Assembly (NCBI GenBank): GCA_963971535.1
Contig: OZ020585.1
Coordinates: forward strand, 27,016,836 to 27,080,835
DNA from: Notolepis coatsorum
Lineage: Eukaryota; Chordata; Actinopteri; Aulopiformes; Paralepididae
DNA: 64,000 nt
Direction: 5' to 3'
In this document: positions 45,525 to 55,560 of the stretch, piece by piece
Position numbering within the stretch: the stretch's first letter is position 1
Layout of the letters: every line of letters begins with the position of its first letter
Notes under the pieces: model-generated
The model's input: only the letters and a program-made list of their open reading frames with translations
The model's database searches: none
What the model was told of the DNA's origin: nothing
Program-made: the position numbers and the translations under genes

Positions 45525-45574
<50 letters not shown>
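45412..45574 (+). mobile_element. LINE 3' tail with (AATC)n, copy 3 of 3
   Basis: GGGGGACCCTGATGTAAACA through CATTCTGCAATCTGTTAATA, as at 8375 and 38618, ending in about ten AATC units (45527-45574). The three copies have ATTC, mixed and AATC tails, suggesting independent tail expansion. Confidence 0.75.
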
Positions 45575-45575
<1 letters not shown>

Positions 45576-45689
45576 CTTTTGGCAAGATGTTATAAGACCG
45601 ACCATACACCTAGAACAGAAGCATTAAAAGTAAAACACTGCCATCTCGGACAGATGGGGCGTTTGCTGTTTGGAGGGACAAGGGACTCA

Positions 45690-46445
45690 CGACCCTTGGA
45701 GACTTGTACATAGACAAACAGTTTGCATCATTCGACCAACTGAAAACAAAATGTAACATCCCTAACTCCCACTTTTTTCGATATCTCCAAATCAGACACT
45801 ATGTCAAAGAAAATATTCCACATTTTGAAACCAGGCCAGAGAATTGCCCATTCTATGATCTCCTGAAGCGTCCTCCAGACTCCAGACACCTTGAATCTCG
45901 AGGTGTCTGAGAGCAACTGGAATGAAGGTTTGACTAGAATCCAAACTTGCTCGATCAATGCTAGGTACAAATGGATTCAATTTAAAGTCATCCATAGACT
46001 CCACTATTCAAAGACCAAACTACACAGAATTTATCCATCTCTTTCTCCATTATGTGACAGGTGTAAAGTTGCAGAGGGCTCCTAGCACATCTCTTTTGGC
46101 TCTGTCCTCATTTAAAAAAATTCTGGGGTGAAATATTCCAGTGGTTTTCCAGGGTCTATGGAAAGGACATTACCCCTGATCCAGAGTTGGCACTCTTTGG
46201 GTGTTCAGAGACTGCCTTAAGGTACACAAGGGAGGAACAACAGACACTAATGCTCGGCATGGTAGCCGCAAAAATATTTATTCTAACCGATTGGAAATCA
46301 CCTACACCCCCGTGTTTCCATAAATGGCTCAACGAAATGATCACAATCATACAGATGGAGAGGATCCGCTATTACAGATCCAAAGAGCACAACAGGTTTT
46401 CGGACATATGGAGCCCATTCATTGACTATCTGAAGGACAAATAAC
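45690..46445 (+). pseudogene. L1 ORF2 C-terminal fragment
   Basis: Pieces in several frames read RLLFGGTRDSRPLETC, FFRYLQIRHYVKENI, ARYKWIQFKVIHRLHYSKTK, YPSLSPLCDRCKVAEGS (the start of the Cys domain) and, from 46187, LFGCSETALRYTREEQQTL to FSDIWSPFIDYLKDK with a stop at 46442-46444. The order is that of the post-RT region and Cys motif in L1 ORF2. Frame changes near 45905 and stops near 46083 make it non-functional. The stop codon overlaps the DIRS insertion point. Confidence 0.8.
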
Positions 46446-46489
46446 GTTAGGTTATGACTATAACCAAGTTCTGTTAGTTAGGGGCGATG

Positions 46490-46655
46490 CTTGGCATCGC
46501 CTTCTGCACTATCTCGCGTACGTGCACGCGTACTGAATAAACCACAAATGTACCTCTAATACCAGTATTAGTCTGACCACACCCCTCATCAGCTTACCTT
46601 CATAAGCAGGTGTGTGGTCACCTGCTCTCCTCCTTCCCAAGCTTTCACCACAAGG
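46490..46655. repeat. DIRS left inverted terminal repeat
   Basis: TTGGCATCGCCTTCTGCAC, GTACGTGCACGCGTACTGAA, TAATACCAGTATTAGTCTGA and TTCATAAGCAGGTGTGTGGT appear in this order and, inverted, at 51555-51722. Differences are small (CACTATCTCGCG against CACTCTCGCG). On the element's own minus strand this is the 3' end. Confidence 0.9.
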
Positions 46656-46681
46656 TGAGGTCAAGGGCTGCAGCGGCCGTC

Positions 46682-46778
46682 CGATGCCAAGCATCGCCCC
46701 TAACTAACAGAACTTGGTTATAGTCATAACCTAACGTTCTGTATCGTTAGTGGCTTAGCTTGGCATCGCCTTCTGCAC
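46682..46778. repeat. DIRS internal complementary region
   Basis: 46682-46738 (CGATGCCAAGCATCGCCCC to CATAACCTAACGTT) is the exact reverse complement of 46443-46499. 46736-46778 (GTTCTGTATCGTTAGTGGC to CCTTCTGCAC) is the reverse complement of 51697-51739. The two halves overlap at GTT. In the DIRS model this segment templates joining of the two extremities into a circle that a tyrosine recombinase then integrates. Confidence 0.92.
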
Positions 46779-49754
46779 AAGGGAGGCCAAGCGGAGCCAC
46801 TTGGCTGACGAATACACCCCGCTGACAGCCCCCCAAAACCATCAGAACAGGGAGGGCCGAGCCCCCCCGACCCCCCCTAATGGAGGGTATCCCCCCTATT
46901 AGAGGCTTCACGGGAAGGCGACGGACCCGACCGTGCGAAGAGGCACTCAAGCAACTTAACGCACAGGGTGAGCAGACCGTGGCTTGACCCCACGACTACA
47001 CACACGCACAACCCGCATGCCACCCGGGAACGAACGGAGGAACAACCTCGTTACTGCCCCCAGAATCACGGGGTCAAGGGCAAACCCAACCCCGTGGCAA
47101 GGCCGTAGCAGCGGAGCGCGAAGGAAGACCCAGACCCACCAAAAGGACTGGACCCCCGGAATGGGGGCCCGGAGAAGTCCATGATGCCAGCATCAAGACC
47201 CCACCAGGGGGGCACCTAGTGACCCCGCCCCTCACATCGCCAGCGTATTCGGACAAAGGCCCCTCAGCCGAGCGGGCCCTGTCCCCCTCAACAGCACACC
47301 GCCTGGAACACAAGCCCTGCAACAGGCAGACAGCATGGTCATAACACACAAGAGTTAACCAACGGAACAGGCAGTGCACCGGGGAAGACCAGGCAACAGG
47401 TCGTCAACCCAAGCCTGGAAACAACTGCGGACGAGGCAGGCGCCAGAAAGGACAGCCGAAACAGCCGCCCCGGCGGAAGGGGCGTATGCTGGCGTTGTCG
47501 CATAACCAAGCTTTCAACAGCACGTCAGGAGCGGGATCCGTAGACCACACGGCCCCTGACAGCTGCCCACAGAAAAGCCCATACGATCGGCAGACGTCAT
47601 GAACGTGCAGGGGCACCCTCAACCGGAGAACCGGGAGTTGACACTGCAGCAACACACCAGAGAACCAACCACCCAGGCATTACCCCATGCAATGGTTGGT
47701 CCCATAACCCCTCAGGAAAAAACCCCGAAACGCACCTGCGGCACCACCGCAGCCCGCGTTCCGGTTCCCAACAGGGCCATCCCGGGCCTACAGGTCAACG
47801 GGCATCACCCCGGACCGGGCCCGGCGATACGGGGAGCACAGGATCCCAAAGGAGGTTAACCCCACCCAACAGGCTCCTCAGCGCCAAAACGCAAGAGAAG
47901 AGCGTAATATGGAAGACCAGCCCCCAGCACCCCGCACTCGGTATCAACAAGGGGTCCCATAACGCACAACCCTGTGACACCCGGATCGACCTAGCATTTT
48001 TCCCCCCGAAAAAACCCTAAGTCCCTCAGGGTACCAGAACAGCAGATCTGCATCCCCAGCGGACAACGGGTGCACTGATCTGGACCAGCGCGACCAGAAC
48101 CAGTCCCGTGCCCTAATCACGCCGACCTGCCAACCCCAGGAGAAGGGGCAGATATGCGCGTCTGATCCCAACATAAAAAGAAGGCGCCACCCAGACGTGT
48201 CGGTATGAACCGCGTCCGGCGGCCCACCCCTAGGGCGTGAGACCCTTCCCATATGCCCAGACCCATTCCGTCATCATCCCCTGACATGAACGGGAACCCA
48301 TCGACAACACACAGGATGTCGGAAGAGGAAAAACCCCCATCCCAATTGCTCCATAAAAACGCTGTTTCACCAAAGCAAACGAGGCGCGCCAGTCAGCAAC
48401 GGCCAAAGCACATCCTGAGCCAGCACTATGTGTGCGTTTGGACATACCCACATCAACAATAGGCCGCTTAGACCACCATATTGAATCCCCAAGACGCCCA
48501 GGGAAACGACAAGAGGGGCGAGATGCAATCAACTCCATGAATGAATGAATGAAAAACATACCCAACAGACTGCAGTACAGGAATACATACAAAAAGATAA
48601 GGGGAGGCAGACCTGAGAAGACGTTAGTCTTGTTCCATCAGGGACCCTCATTTCATATCCATCAAGACACATTCAACTCTTTATAAAATAAAGAAAAGGC
48701 ATCACATGTATGACCTAACTGCACAGCTGGGAGTAAAAAACCCTGTTTTTCACATGATTTTAATCCAGTCACTCTTCTTAATCAGAGTGTAAGACCAGAT
48801 TCCCCCAGAAACACCTTCCCACATGAGACCACGGTCAAGAAAAAGATATGTAAACTGTGAGACACGTGACCAACAGACTCAAGTTTGACACAAAAACGAG
48901 CGCAGCAGGTTAAGTCCTGCGCTCTAACCTCGACATCTTTACGACACCAGCTCATGGAAGGCGTCGCCATAGCAACAACGCTATAACGGGCGGGGAAAAC
49001 CCACCGGATCCTGTCATAACAGGAGTCGGTAGAATACCCCTCCCCCCCCCCCCTCCCCCGCCAAGCACTGGCTTGGCCCTGACTGGCTCAGCAGGAAGGT
49101 CAACAAAACCTCTAAACCAATCAAGTGGGTAAAGGAGGGGTTTATCCGACACCCCCTCCCGAAAAACACACCTTCTATCCCTACACACAGAAAACAACCG
49201 TAGCCATTTTGAAAACCTCCGGTAGAACAAAACACATATAGCATAAGCTAATACAATGTTAGCTACCCACAAAGTGTAAAAGGGATTACAACAAAACACA
49301 AGTCGCCTGTGCGTGAATCCCATACCCGCAGCCTAAGCTATAGGAAGACGTTGAACGAGAGTAATGGCTAGGCCATGAAAAGTGTGTACGAGCATTACTG
49401 CAACTAACAACACAGCGTTGTGAACACATACTTAGTTAAAGCAATGGAATATCACCAGTTCTAATTGCATGTGGAGCATCAAGCTAATAGAACCTATTAC
49501 CGAGTGTAAGTTGCAGACCTTGCTTAAAAACTCGTAACACAACACAACTCATTCCCCCAACGTAACAGGGTAGATTCATAAAACACAACCCCACCACATG
49601 ATTTGTATTGAAGAAACACACAGTTTGTTCGGCCAAACACAGTCCCCCTTATATCAGGGAACTTTTTATTAATAAATAATATGTGATCAAGGCACAAAAT
49701 CATAGGGGGGCCGGGGAGGGTGTAGAGGAGGGGACACAGAGGGGGAAAAGTCAC
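46779..49754 (-). other. 3 kb of DIRS interior without a recognisable domain
   Basis: The position is where RT/RNase H and tyrosine recombinase should lie. Minus-strand frames are all under 125 codons, and I see no YLDD-type RT motif and no R...HxxR...Y recombinase motif. 46779-48250 is GC-rich with a strong C bias on the plus strand; 48530-49750 is AT-richer with an (AATG)n bit at 48537-48552 and a poly-C/G tract near 49043. It may be replacement sequence in a non-autonomous element. Confidence 0.6.
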
Positions 49755-51428
49755 TCAACGGCGCCTGCCACCTCGCGCCGCTCGAGTCTTGCCACCCCGG
49801 GGAGCCCCGGAGGGACGGTAGGTTACAGTCTGCTGGACACGACGTTCCCTACCGTCTCCTCCGGTCTGGGATGGGCCGGCGGTGGCTGAAGCGTCGTTTC
49901 GTCCCCTGGCCCTCTTGGCAGGGCCAGCAGCGGCGGCGGGGGCAGTGGTAGCGGCGACGGAGACAGCTCGACGTCGCGGAAGCCTTCTGCCCCCACCGGC
50001 AAGGACGGGAGGCGGAAAATGGGGTTGGAGGATGGATCTCTCCTCTGCCATCTCTCTGCATGTTGAGGTCATCAATAGCAGGGCCTTCCCGAACAGGCCA
50101 GCGTCGGAGAGGGCGGCCGTCAGAAGAGGGGCTCTCTTCTTCTCTGGCACACGGGCCTGCTCCAGCCAAAGGTGACGCTGGCCCAGGGTGGCCAGGGCGC
50201 GCACTTTACCCATGGCTATGGCTAGCACCTGGGAGAGGTGCAGCACAGCTCCCGCAGCCTGGGTGATCTGATCGCACCTCACCTCGTTCAGATCCGCGCC
50301 GCCCGTCATTATCCCCGATACAAATCTAGCCAGGTGGGCGATGTTAGAGGCCGCAGCCAGCGACTGTGTACCGGCGATAAATGACTGGTCACCCCAATAA
50401 GCCAATCGCCTAGCCGACCTCCCCTGGAGGACCGGCTTGCATAGGGGCTCCCACACCATATCCGGACAGAGGAGCGCGGCCATCGGATTGTCAAGCCGAG
50501 GTACGCCCTCCCCCATACCTTTGACCAACCCCGACACCCGCGTAACTGGTACGTAGGCGGGAGTCAGTCCCATGATGTTGGAGACCGCCTGGCCCCGACG
50601 AACATAGGCCCCCATCGATGGGAAAAATGGGTAGACAACGTCCACCCCTCTCACCGGGGGACGCTGCCAGGGATGGCCTATGAGGTCATCAGGGACAGGA
50701 GCAGGCAATGGCTGCGGCAGCGGCACACCGTTTGCAGCGGCGGCTACCGCCATGAGCTCGGGAAACAAGGCCCGCAGTTCCCCCTGCGGACCCTCCTCCA
50801 CCGACCCCGCATCCCTCGCATACAGCAGGCTGCGACTGGTCAAGGAGCCACAATCCGATGCGGCTGACAGTAGGGCATCCTGTCGATGAGGCCAAGGTGG
50901 TTCCCCGACATCCTCGAACAAGGCGCCCCGTGGAGCCATTTCTCCCCACCCCGGGGTCTCCGGAGGAGGGATACTCTCCTCCACGGGACCATCATACAAG
51001 AACCCGTCCACCTCCTCCATGAAGTCTTCAGTTTCCATCAGAAATCCAGAGTCGGACGCGGCCTCGCTGGTCTCCAGCAATTCCCCAAACCCAGGCCGTT
51101 CGCGTCTGCACGCCACCATGTGACGACGTGAGCGAGCAGACGCAAAAAGTTTTCGTCGCAAATCCCCTGGCTCTAAGACAATCCCCCGTTCATCAACGGG
51201 CGATTCCCCAGAAACAGAGGAACCAGAGTCGAGATCAGGCCATCGCCGGAGCGACGGCTCCGAACCCTCGGCTCGTCGGTGAGGAAAACTATCCACCGGC
51301 AGTCTCCCGGGCTGGGTCGGCAACCACGAGAGTGGCAACAGCCCAGCACCGGAACGCACGACGGAGGCGGGAATGGAGAATCGGTGGTGAAGAGTAGGTC
51401 TAGCGGGTCTACTCTCCGCGGAATACAT
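49755..51428 (-). CDS. gag-like protein of the DIRS element, intact
   Basis: 557 codons with no interruption. The N-terminal 240 residues are Ser/Pro/Glu-rich and probably disordered (PDLDSGSSVSGESPVDERG, FMEEVDGFLYDGPVEESIPP). Residues about 270-480 form a structured part with VDVVYPFFPSMGAYVRRG, LAYWGDQSFIAGTQSLAAAS, VRCDQITQAAGAVLHLSQVL, GQRHLWLEQARVPEKKRAPL and LSDAGLFGKAL; the RHLWL...LL..ALS..GLFG pattern resembles the gag of DIRS/Ngaro-type elements as I know them. The C-terminus is Arg/Gly/Ala-rich (AKRARGRNDAS, RGGRRR), suitable for nucleic-acid binding. ATG at 51426-51428 lies about 130 bp inside the right ITR, with TATATAAG at 51447-51454 just upstream. Assignment rests mainly on the flanking DIRS termini. 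Confidence 0.75.
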   Translation of the reverse strand: MYSAESRPARPTLHHRFSIPASVVRSGAGLLPLSWLPTQPGRLPVDSFPHRRAEGSEPSLRRWPDLDSGSSVSGESPVDERGIVLEPGDLRRKLFASARSRRHMVACRRERPGFGELLETSEAASDSGFLMETEDFMEEVDGFLYDGPVEESIPPPETPGWGEMAPRGALFEDVGEPPWPHRQDALLSAASDCGSLTSRSLLYARDAGSVEEGPQGELRALFPELMAVAAAANGVPLPQPLPAPVPDDLIGHPWQRPPVRGVDVVYPFFPSMGAYVRRGQAVSNIMGLTPAYVPVTRVSGLVKGMGEGVPRLDNPMAALLCPDMVWEPLCKPVLQGRSARRLAYWGDQSFIAGTQSLAAASNIAHLARFVSGIMTGGADLNEVRCDQITQAAGAVLHLSQVLAIAMGKVRALATLGQRHLWLEQARVPEKKRAPLLTAALSDAGLFGKALLLMTSTCREMAEERSILQPHFPPPVLAGGGRRLPRRRAVSVAATTAPAAAAGPAKRARGRNDASATAGPSQTGGDGRERRVQQTVTYRPSGAPRGGKTRAARGGRRR

Positions 51429-51554
51429 TATGACCCAAACTTTTTTCTTATATAAACAAGTGAGAGAAGAAAAAGGTTAGGCACAATGTAAACCTAGTCA
51501 CAACTCTTTTCAACTTATCAACGACACGTCAAGTGGGGTACTACCGAGGCACTT

Positions 51555-51722
51555 CCTTGTGGTGAAAGCGAGAAGGAGGAGAGCAGGTGACCACACACCT
51601 GCTTATGAAGGTAAGCTGATGAGGGGTGTGGTCAGACTAATACTGGTATTAGAGGTACATTTGTGGTTTATTCAGTACGCGTGCACGTACGCGAGAGTGC
51701 AGAAGGCGATGCCAAGCTAAGC
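51555..51722. repeat. DIRS right inverted terminal repeat
   Basis: The inverted partner of 46490-46655; on the element's minus strand this is the 5' end, upstream of gag. The unique right outer end 51697-51739 is copied in the internal complementary region. Confidence 0.9.
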
Positions 51723-52022
51723 CACTAACGATACAGAACTGCATTCTGCAGAGACTCACCCCTGTATATCATGTTTGACCTGCACTTTGTAACACCTGGC
51801 TATACAACACACTGTAATGCTTTGAGTTAAGTCACACTGTTATTTTATTTTCCTGTCTGGCAGTCTTTTTAGTTTTGTTATGTCTGTTCTTGTCTACAGT
51901 AAACTGAAAACTGAGAAATAAAGTATTAAACAAAAAAGTAAAACACAGTATTTACAACACAATCCAACATAATAGTAAAAGCAATAACAAAATACACAAT
52001 GAACTGATTAAAAGTGATCACA

Positions 52023-52494
52023 TGTTAGCGGTCAGGTGGCGTAGCGGAGATTGTGCTTGTCACCAACGCAGGAGATGCTGGGTTCGAGCCCAGCTCTCTG
52101 CGTTGCCACCAGCTTGGCTGGCCGTTCACACTAATACAATTGGCAGTATTAGGGGGTGGGGAAGCTGGCGGGTGGGAATCTGGCGTTGTGGACAGTGACG
52201 CCTAAAGGTCAGGTCTCGGCGCTTGCTAAGCGGGGCAGGACTTGGTGGAGATAGCGTGCCCTCCCACGCGTTACACTTCACCAATGAGAGTCCTCGCTGC
52301 CAAGTGAAAAGACGTCACTGGCTGTCGGCGCACGTCTCGGAGGAAGCGTGCGATCGACTCGGGACGCCCTTGTACTGACTCGTAGGAGAACATGCATACA
52401 GCAGCCAGGTAGGGGAGGGGGGAATTGGCATAACGACTAATTGGGACGGGGAGAAAATCAGAGAAAAATCTAAAAGGGAGAAGAAAAAAAAAAG
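52023..52494 (+). mobile_element. tRNA-headed SINE, 472 bp, TSD GTGATCACA
   Basis: GTGATCACA flanks it (52014-52022, 52495-52503). The head GTCAGGTGGCGTAGCGGAGA holds an A-box-like segment and GGGTTCGAGCCC is the B box. The body includes ACTAATACAATTGGCAGTAT, and the end is GGGAGAAAATCAGAG and an A-rich tail. The second copy at 53648 confirms the family. Confidence 0.9.
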
Positions 52495-52515
52495 GTGATC
52501 ACAATTGGTTATTAA

Positions 52516-53256
52516 CTCATTCAGCGCCATCGCTTAATGTGCCAGAGGGCGCTAGAATGCCATCGCTTTAATCAATGGGGGGACTGTGAGATTTGCGAGT
52601 GCTAAAATTTTTTCGATTATCGAATCTTCCTGAAATCAACGCTAGATTATGATTATTATCCTTCCTCATGCATACATGAAATGGCCCTCGTAGCGCGGGG
52701 CTCCCCCCGCCACCTCCTGCACTCAACGGTAAACAGCCACACACACACACACACACACAGACAGCGTCGATCGCGGTAGAAATAAATATCAGATCAACGC
52801 AAGATTTTATATATAGAGTCCTTACCTGGTCTCTGATGTAATGCAAAAGAAATAATCCAATTATCTGATCGCCATTCCAAATACTGCTCGTGGAGGTCCG
52901 TCCCACATTACCGAGCGTTACACATGAACGGGCGGGCAGGGTTAGTGTACCATGCCATCGTTGTAAAGGCCTGCCTCTACATAGTATTTAAACCCTGCCG
53001 GCACGGCTCAGATCGGCCCTGAAAAGAAACTACACCATTTCTAATAGAGTGCAATTCCGGCTGGAAGGCGTAGGCGGCGGTATTTGCCATTTTGCAAGCT
53101 CAGACCCATTCCCAATGATAACATCAGGCTGGATGGATGAAAATGAATGGATATAGCTAATAAAAGAAATAACGATTAAAACCCGACTTTACTCGTGATT
53201 GGCGCTGAACGGTTGGCGAATTAACCCGACTTTACTCGTGACTTGCGTTGAATGAG
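52516..53256 (-). mobile_element. TTAA-inserting (piggyBac-type) MITE, copy 3
   Basis: TTAA at 52512-52515 and 53257-53260. The TIRs are CTCATTCAGCGCC and its imperfect complement GCGTTGAATGAG; the right end is duplicated (GGCGCTGAACGGTTGGCGAA just inside, 53201-53220). On the minus strand CAGGTAAGGACTCTATATA matches the splice-donor-like site of copies 1 and 2, and GATCAG-type blocks nearby align loosely. A (CA)n run lies at 52739-52760. Confidence 0.8.
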
Positions 53257-53439
53257 TTAATAATGTGGCTATGATTCTTGCTTGGAAGAATGTTTATTAA
53301 AAAAAATATATTTTAAGTCCATTATAAGTATGCAGTATGATAACTACATCTCTGATGTTTTTAACAAACCAAACGGTTGAAATTTTAGCAAGCTATGGTT
53401 ATTTCAATAGTACATGCACTATAGACATTCATGTTATGA

Positions 53440-53560
53440 GTGGGCGTGCTACCCTGTAGCAAGATGGCCGCCATGTGGCAACGTCGGTCTCCGTTGGCCA
53501 GCAGCGCGGGTGAGTCATCTAGTCTTTATATATATCTATGGCGCCGCAGACACCACAGAG
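53440..53560 (+). other. AAGATGGCCGCC-containing segment followed by GTGAGT
   Basis: AAGATGGCCGCCATGTGG resembles a YY1 site overlapping a start codon and is followed 50 bp later by GCGGGTGAGTCATC, a splice-donor-like sequence. It could be mistaken for a first exon. I believe very similar blocks with TCTAGTCTTTATATATATCT are repeated in fish genomes, so I regard it as probable repeat DNA. Confidence 0.3.
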
Positions 53561-53939
53561 GTAGTGATTGGGTTTGGGAACAACGAGGAGGGACTTCCTG
53601 TTCAATCACACAACCTGGAATCTGTTCCCTCAATAAAACAAAGAGGAGGGGGTCAGGTGGCGTAGCGGAGATTGCGTTCGTCACCAACACCGGAGACGCT
53701 GGATTCGCCTGTTCGAATCCAGCTCCCGGCATTGCTATAAGCTTGGCTGGCCTCTCACACTAATACAATTGGCAGTATTAGAGGGTGGAAAAGCTGAAGG
53801 GTGGGTCCTGGGCGTTGTGGACAACGACCCCTACAGTTCGGTCGGGGCGCCTGCTCAGCAAGGGTAGGAACTAGGGAGAGATAGTGCGGCCTCCCACACG
53901 CTACACTCTCCCCGGTGAGAACCTGCGCGGCCAGGCTGC

Positions 53940-54598
53940 CTGTAGCTGTTCCGCAACTGTAGCTATTTCCGGGGTAGGCCTGATTGGCCCCGACAGGCAC
54001 GTGACCGCCGCGGCCACGCCCCGCGATTCCCTTAAGTTTTTTTTTTTTTACGTGCATAGCGGATTGTATATTGTATATTGTATGGTACAATTTACAGTAA
54101 GGTGTATGCGTTGCAGTGCAAATGCTTCTTACTGTTGCGCTCCAGAGACCGTTACTGTACCATACACGCTATGCAATGCACGTAAAAAAAAAAAAAAAAA
54201 AACGTAAGGGAATCAAACTTAGGACCATAGGATCCACAGCCAAGCAGAGTTACCAATTGAGCTAGTTTGTTGATGGTAAAGAAGGGGGGATTACTGCTAC
54301 ATAATGCTGCCGCGACGGAGCTCCGCCACGACAATATTATTAAACAGCGGCTCTGTCATTGAAGTGGGAAAAGTGAGCCGTATTGTATATTAGTACATTG
54401 AACAATGATTAATATTATTAGAGATGACTGATGATATTATTATGACTGATGGCGTTGAAGGCGGAAAGCGCCTGTGAACCACAGCAGCCTCATTGCCGCG
54501 TCTCGGGGCTGCCGCGGGGCGTGGCCGCGGCGGTCACGTGCCTGTCGGGGCCAATCAGGCCTACCCCGGAAATAGCTACAGTTGCGGAACAGCTACAG
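53940..54598. mobile_element. 659-bp element with about 95-bp perfect TIRs, 9-bp or longer TSD
   Basis: CTGTAGCTGTTCCGCAACTG through GGCCACGCCCCGCG at 53940-54030 is repeated inverted at about 54508-54598. GCGGCCAGG flanks both sides (53927-53935, 54599-54607), with four extra bases CTGC on the left that may belong to a longer imperfect duplication. A second internal hairpin pairs CGTGCATAGCG (54051) with CGCTATGCAATGCACG (54167). Long TIRs plus a 9-bp duplication suggest a Mutator-like element; no transposase is present. Confidence 0.8.
54207..54270 (-). repeat. tRNA-like sequence within the TIR element
   Basis: On the minus strand, TAGCTCAATTGGTAACTCTG (A-box region) is followed by GTTTGATTCCCTTACG (B box) and then a T-run, at tRNA-like spacing. 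Acceptor-stem pairing and an intact anticodon arm are not evident, so it is a tRNA pseudogene or SINE head rather than a working tRNA. Confidence 0.55.
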
Positions 54599-54779
54599 GC
54601 GGCCAGGTTGGCCTGCCGGCAGGCTGCACATGCGTCGGAGGAAAGCATGTGACAGTCTTCGGTCTCTCGGACCAACAGTAGGGGAAAGTACGCAACAACC
54701 AGGAAGGGTGGGATGGGAGAAAAATCGGGAAAAAGAGGGGAAGAAAGATAATAAAATAAAAAAATAAAACAAAGAGGAA

Positions 54780-55380
54780 TCTGTTTCAGAGGAGGCCGGC
54801 GAGGCACCCTAACTGAACCACCACTTGTAGCATCCACTCTAGAAAGATTATAAGAGGAGGAACATCATTCTTAATTATTATTAAAAAAAGATCGTCATAC
54901 TATATGCTTGAAAACTGCGTTTAGCTAAATCGTTATCCTTGTAACAAAGTTATTTGTAAGGAAGAACAGGCTTGGTGTTTTTCATTTAAACTCGACAGAC
55001 TTCGAAGGCTCATTTTGAAATCGGCAAGCTACTGTAGCAGCTTCCTTGTTGCCTAGAAACAAGGTGATCGATTTCTTTGACAAGGCGACATTTTTGTTAG
55101 CGCAACCACACCGGCATGGTCACTTAAAGTCCTTGCAAGACCCAAGACACATTTTTCGCTAATAGAGCTCTAGCTCTCGCAATGGTGGTCATTGTTATTT
55201 TTCCCTCAGGAAGAGAGAAAGAATTTAGCTGGGGATGGAATATCAGAGTTGAAGGCCAATCCAATACTGTGCTTTCAGTCCTGATAGTCAGAGTGCACCT
55301 ATCAAATGTGGAGGCCAGTAGCTGTTGAAAGCCCTTTTTTGTCACAATTATTCCCATATAGAGCAATTCACATTTTTGTT
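54780..55380. other. No gene or element boundary recognised
   Basis: Mixed sequence with short frames and no domains. No inverted repeats or tails found. Confidence 0.45.
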
Positions 55381-55383
55381 TAC

Positions 55384-55560
55384 ATTACATTTAGTCATTT
55401 AGCTGATGCTTTTATCCAAAGTGACTTACAAATTGTGAACATCAAGTCAGTAGTAGGGGTACAACTCTGGCAGCTGAGTGGCGTTTTTCATCAAATAGTG
55501 TTGAACTTGAGTGTTACACTCTGAGTGCATAGTAGTGATAGATTCAAGGTGTGTAAATAA
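55384..55560 (-). mobile_element. LINE 3' end of the 5965 family
   Basis: ACATTTAGTCATTTAGCTGA and GCTTTTATCCAAAGTGACTT mark the reversed 3' terminus, followed inward by AGTAGGGGTACAACTCTGGC and TTCATCAAATAGTGTTGAAC. Truncated soon after. Confidence 0.65.

Larger units (their letters stand above)
46443..51739 (-). mobile_element. DIRS-type retrotransposon with ITRs and internal complementary region
   Basis: The trinucleotide AAC bounds both ends (46443-46445, 51737-51739) with no longer duplication, as expected for tyrosine-recombinase insertion. Inverted repeats of about 165 bp lie at 46490-46655 and 51555-51722 (shared blocks include CACACCCCTCATCAGCTTAC). A 97-bp region at 46682-46778 is complementary first to the unique left outer end and then to the right outer end, joined at AACGTT. 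This internal complementary region is the DIRS hallmark used to make circular DNA. One gag-like frame is intact, but no RT, RNase H, methylase-like or recombinase domain was found in the remaining 3 kb. Confidence 0.9.
45639..51933 (+). mobile_element. 5'-truncated L1, split by the DIRS element; 13-bp TSD
   Basis: AAAAGTAAAACAC flanks it at 45626-45638 and 51934-51946. The left part (45639-46445) encodes the C-terminal region of an L1 ORF2. The right part (51740-51933) is its 3' UTR with AATAAA at 51917-51922 and an A-rich end. Without the DIRS insertion it is about 1 kb long, a typical abortive L1 copy. Confidence 0.85.
53648..54762 (+). mobile_element. tRNA-headed SINE of the 52023 family, split; 16-bp TSD
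   Basis: AATAAAACAAAGAGGA occurs at 53632-53647 and 54763-54778. The 5' part (53648-53935) has the GTCAGGTGGCGTAGCGGAGA head and GTTCGAATCC B box. The 3' part (54599-54762) resumes with GGCCAGGTTGGCCTGCCGG and ends in GGGAGAAAAATCGGG and an A-rich tail. The gap is the TIR element below. Confidence 0.88.

Noticed and set aside
47599-48462. Plus-strand frames in the DIRS interior as separate genes
   Set aside because: Short, proline-rich from C-biased sequence, with no domains and opposite to the element's coding strand.
53460-53525. Possible host first exon (AAGATGGCCGCCATG then GTGAGT)
   Set aside because: The start context and donor are attractive, but the block resembles a repeated fish motif and no downstream exon is visible.
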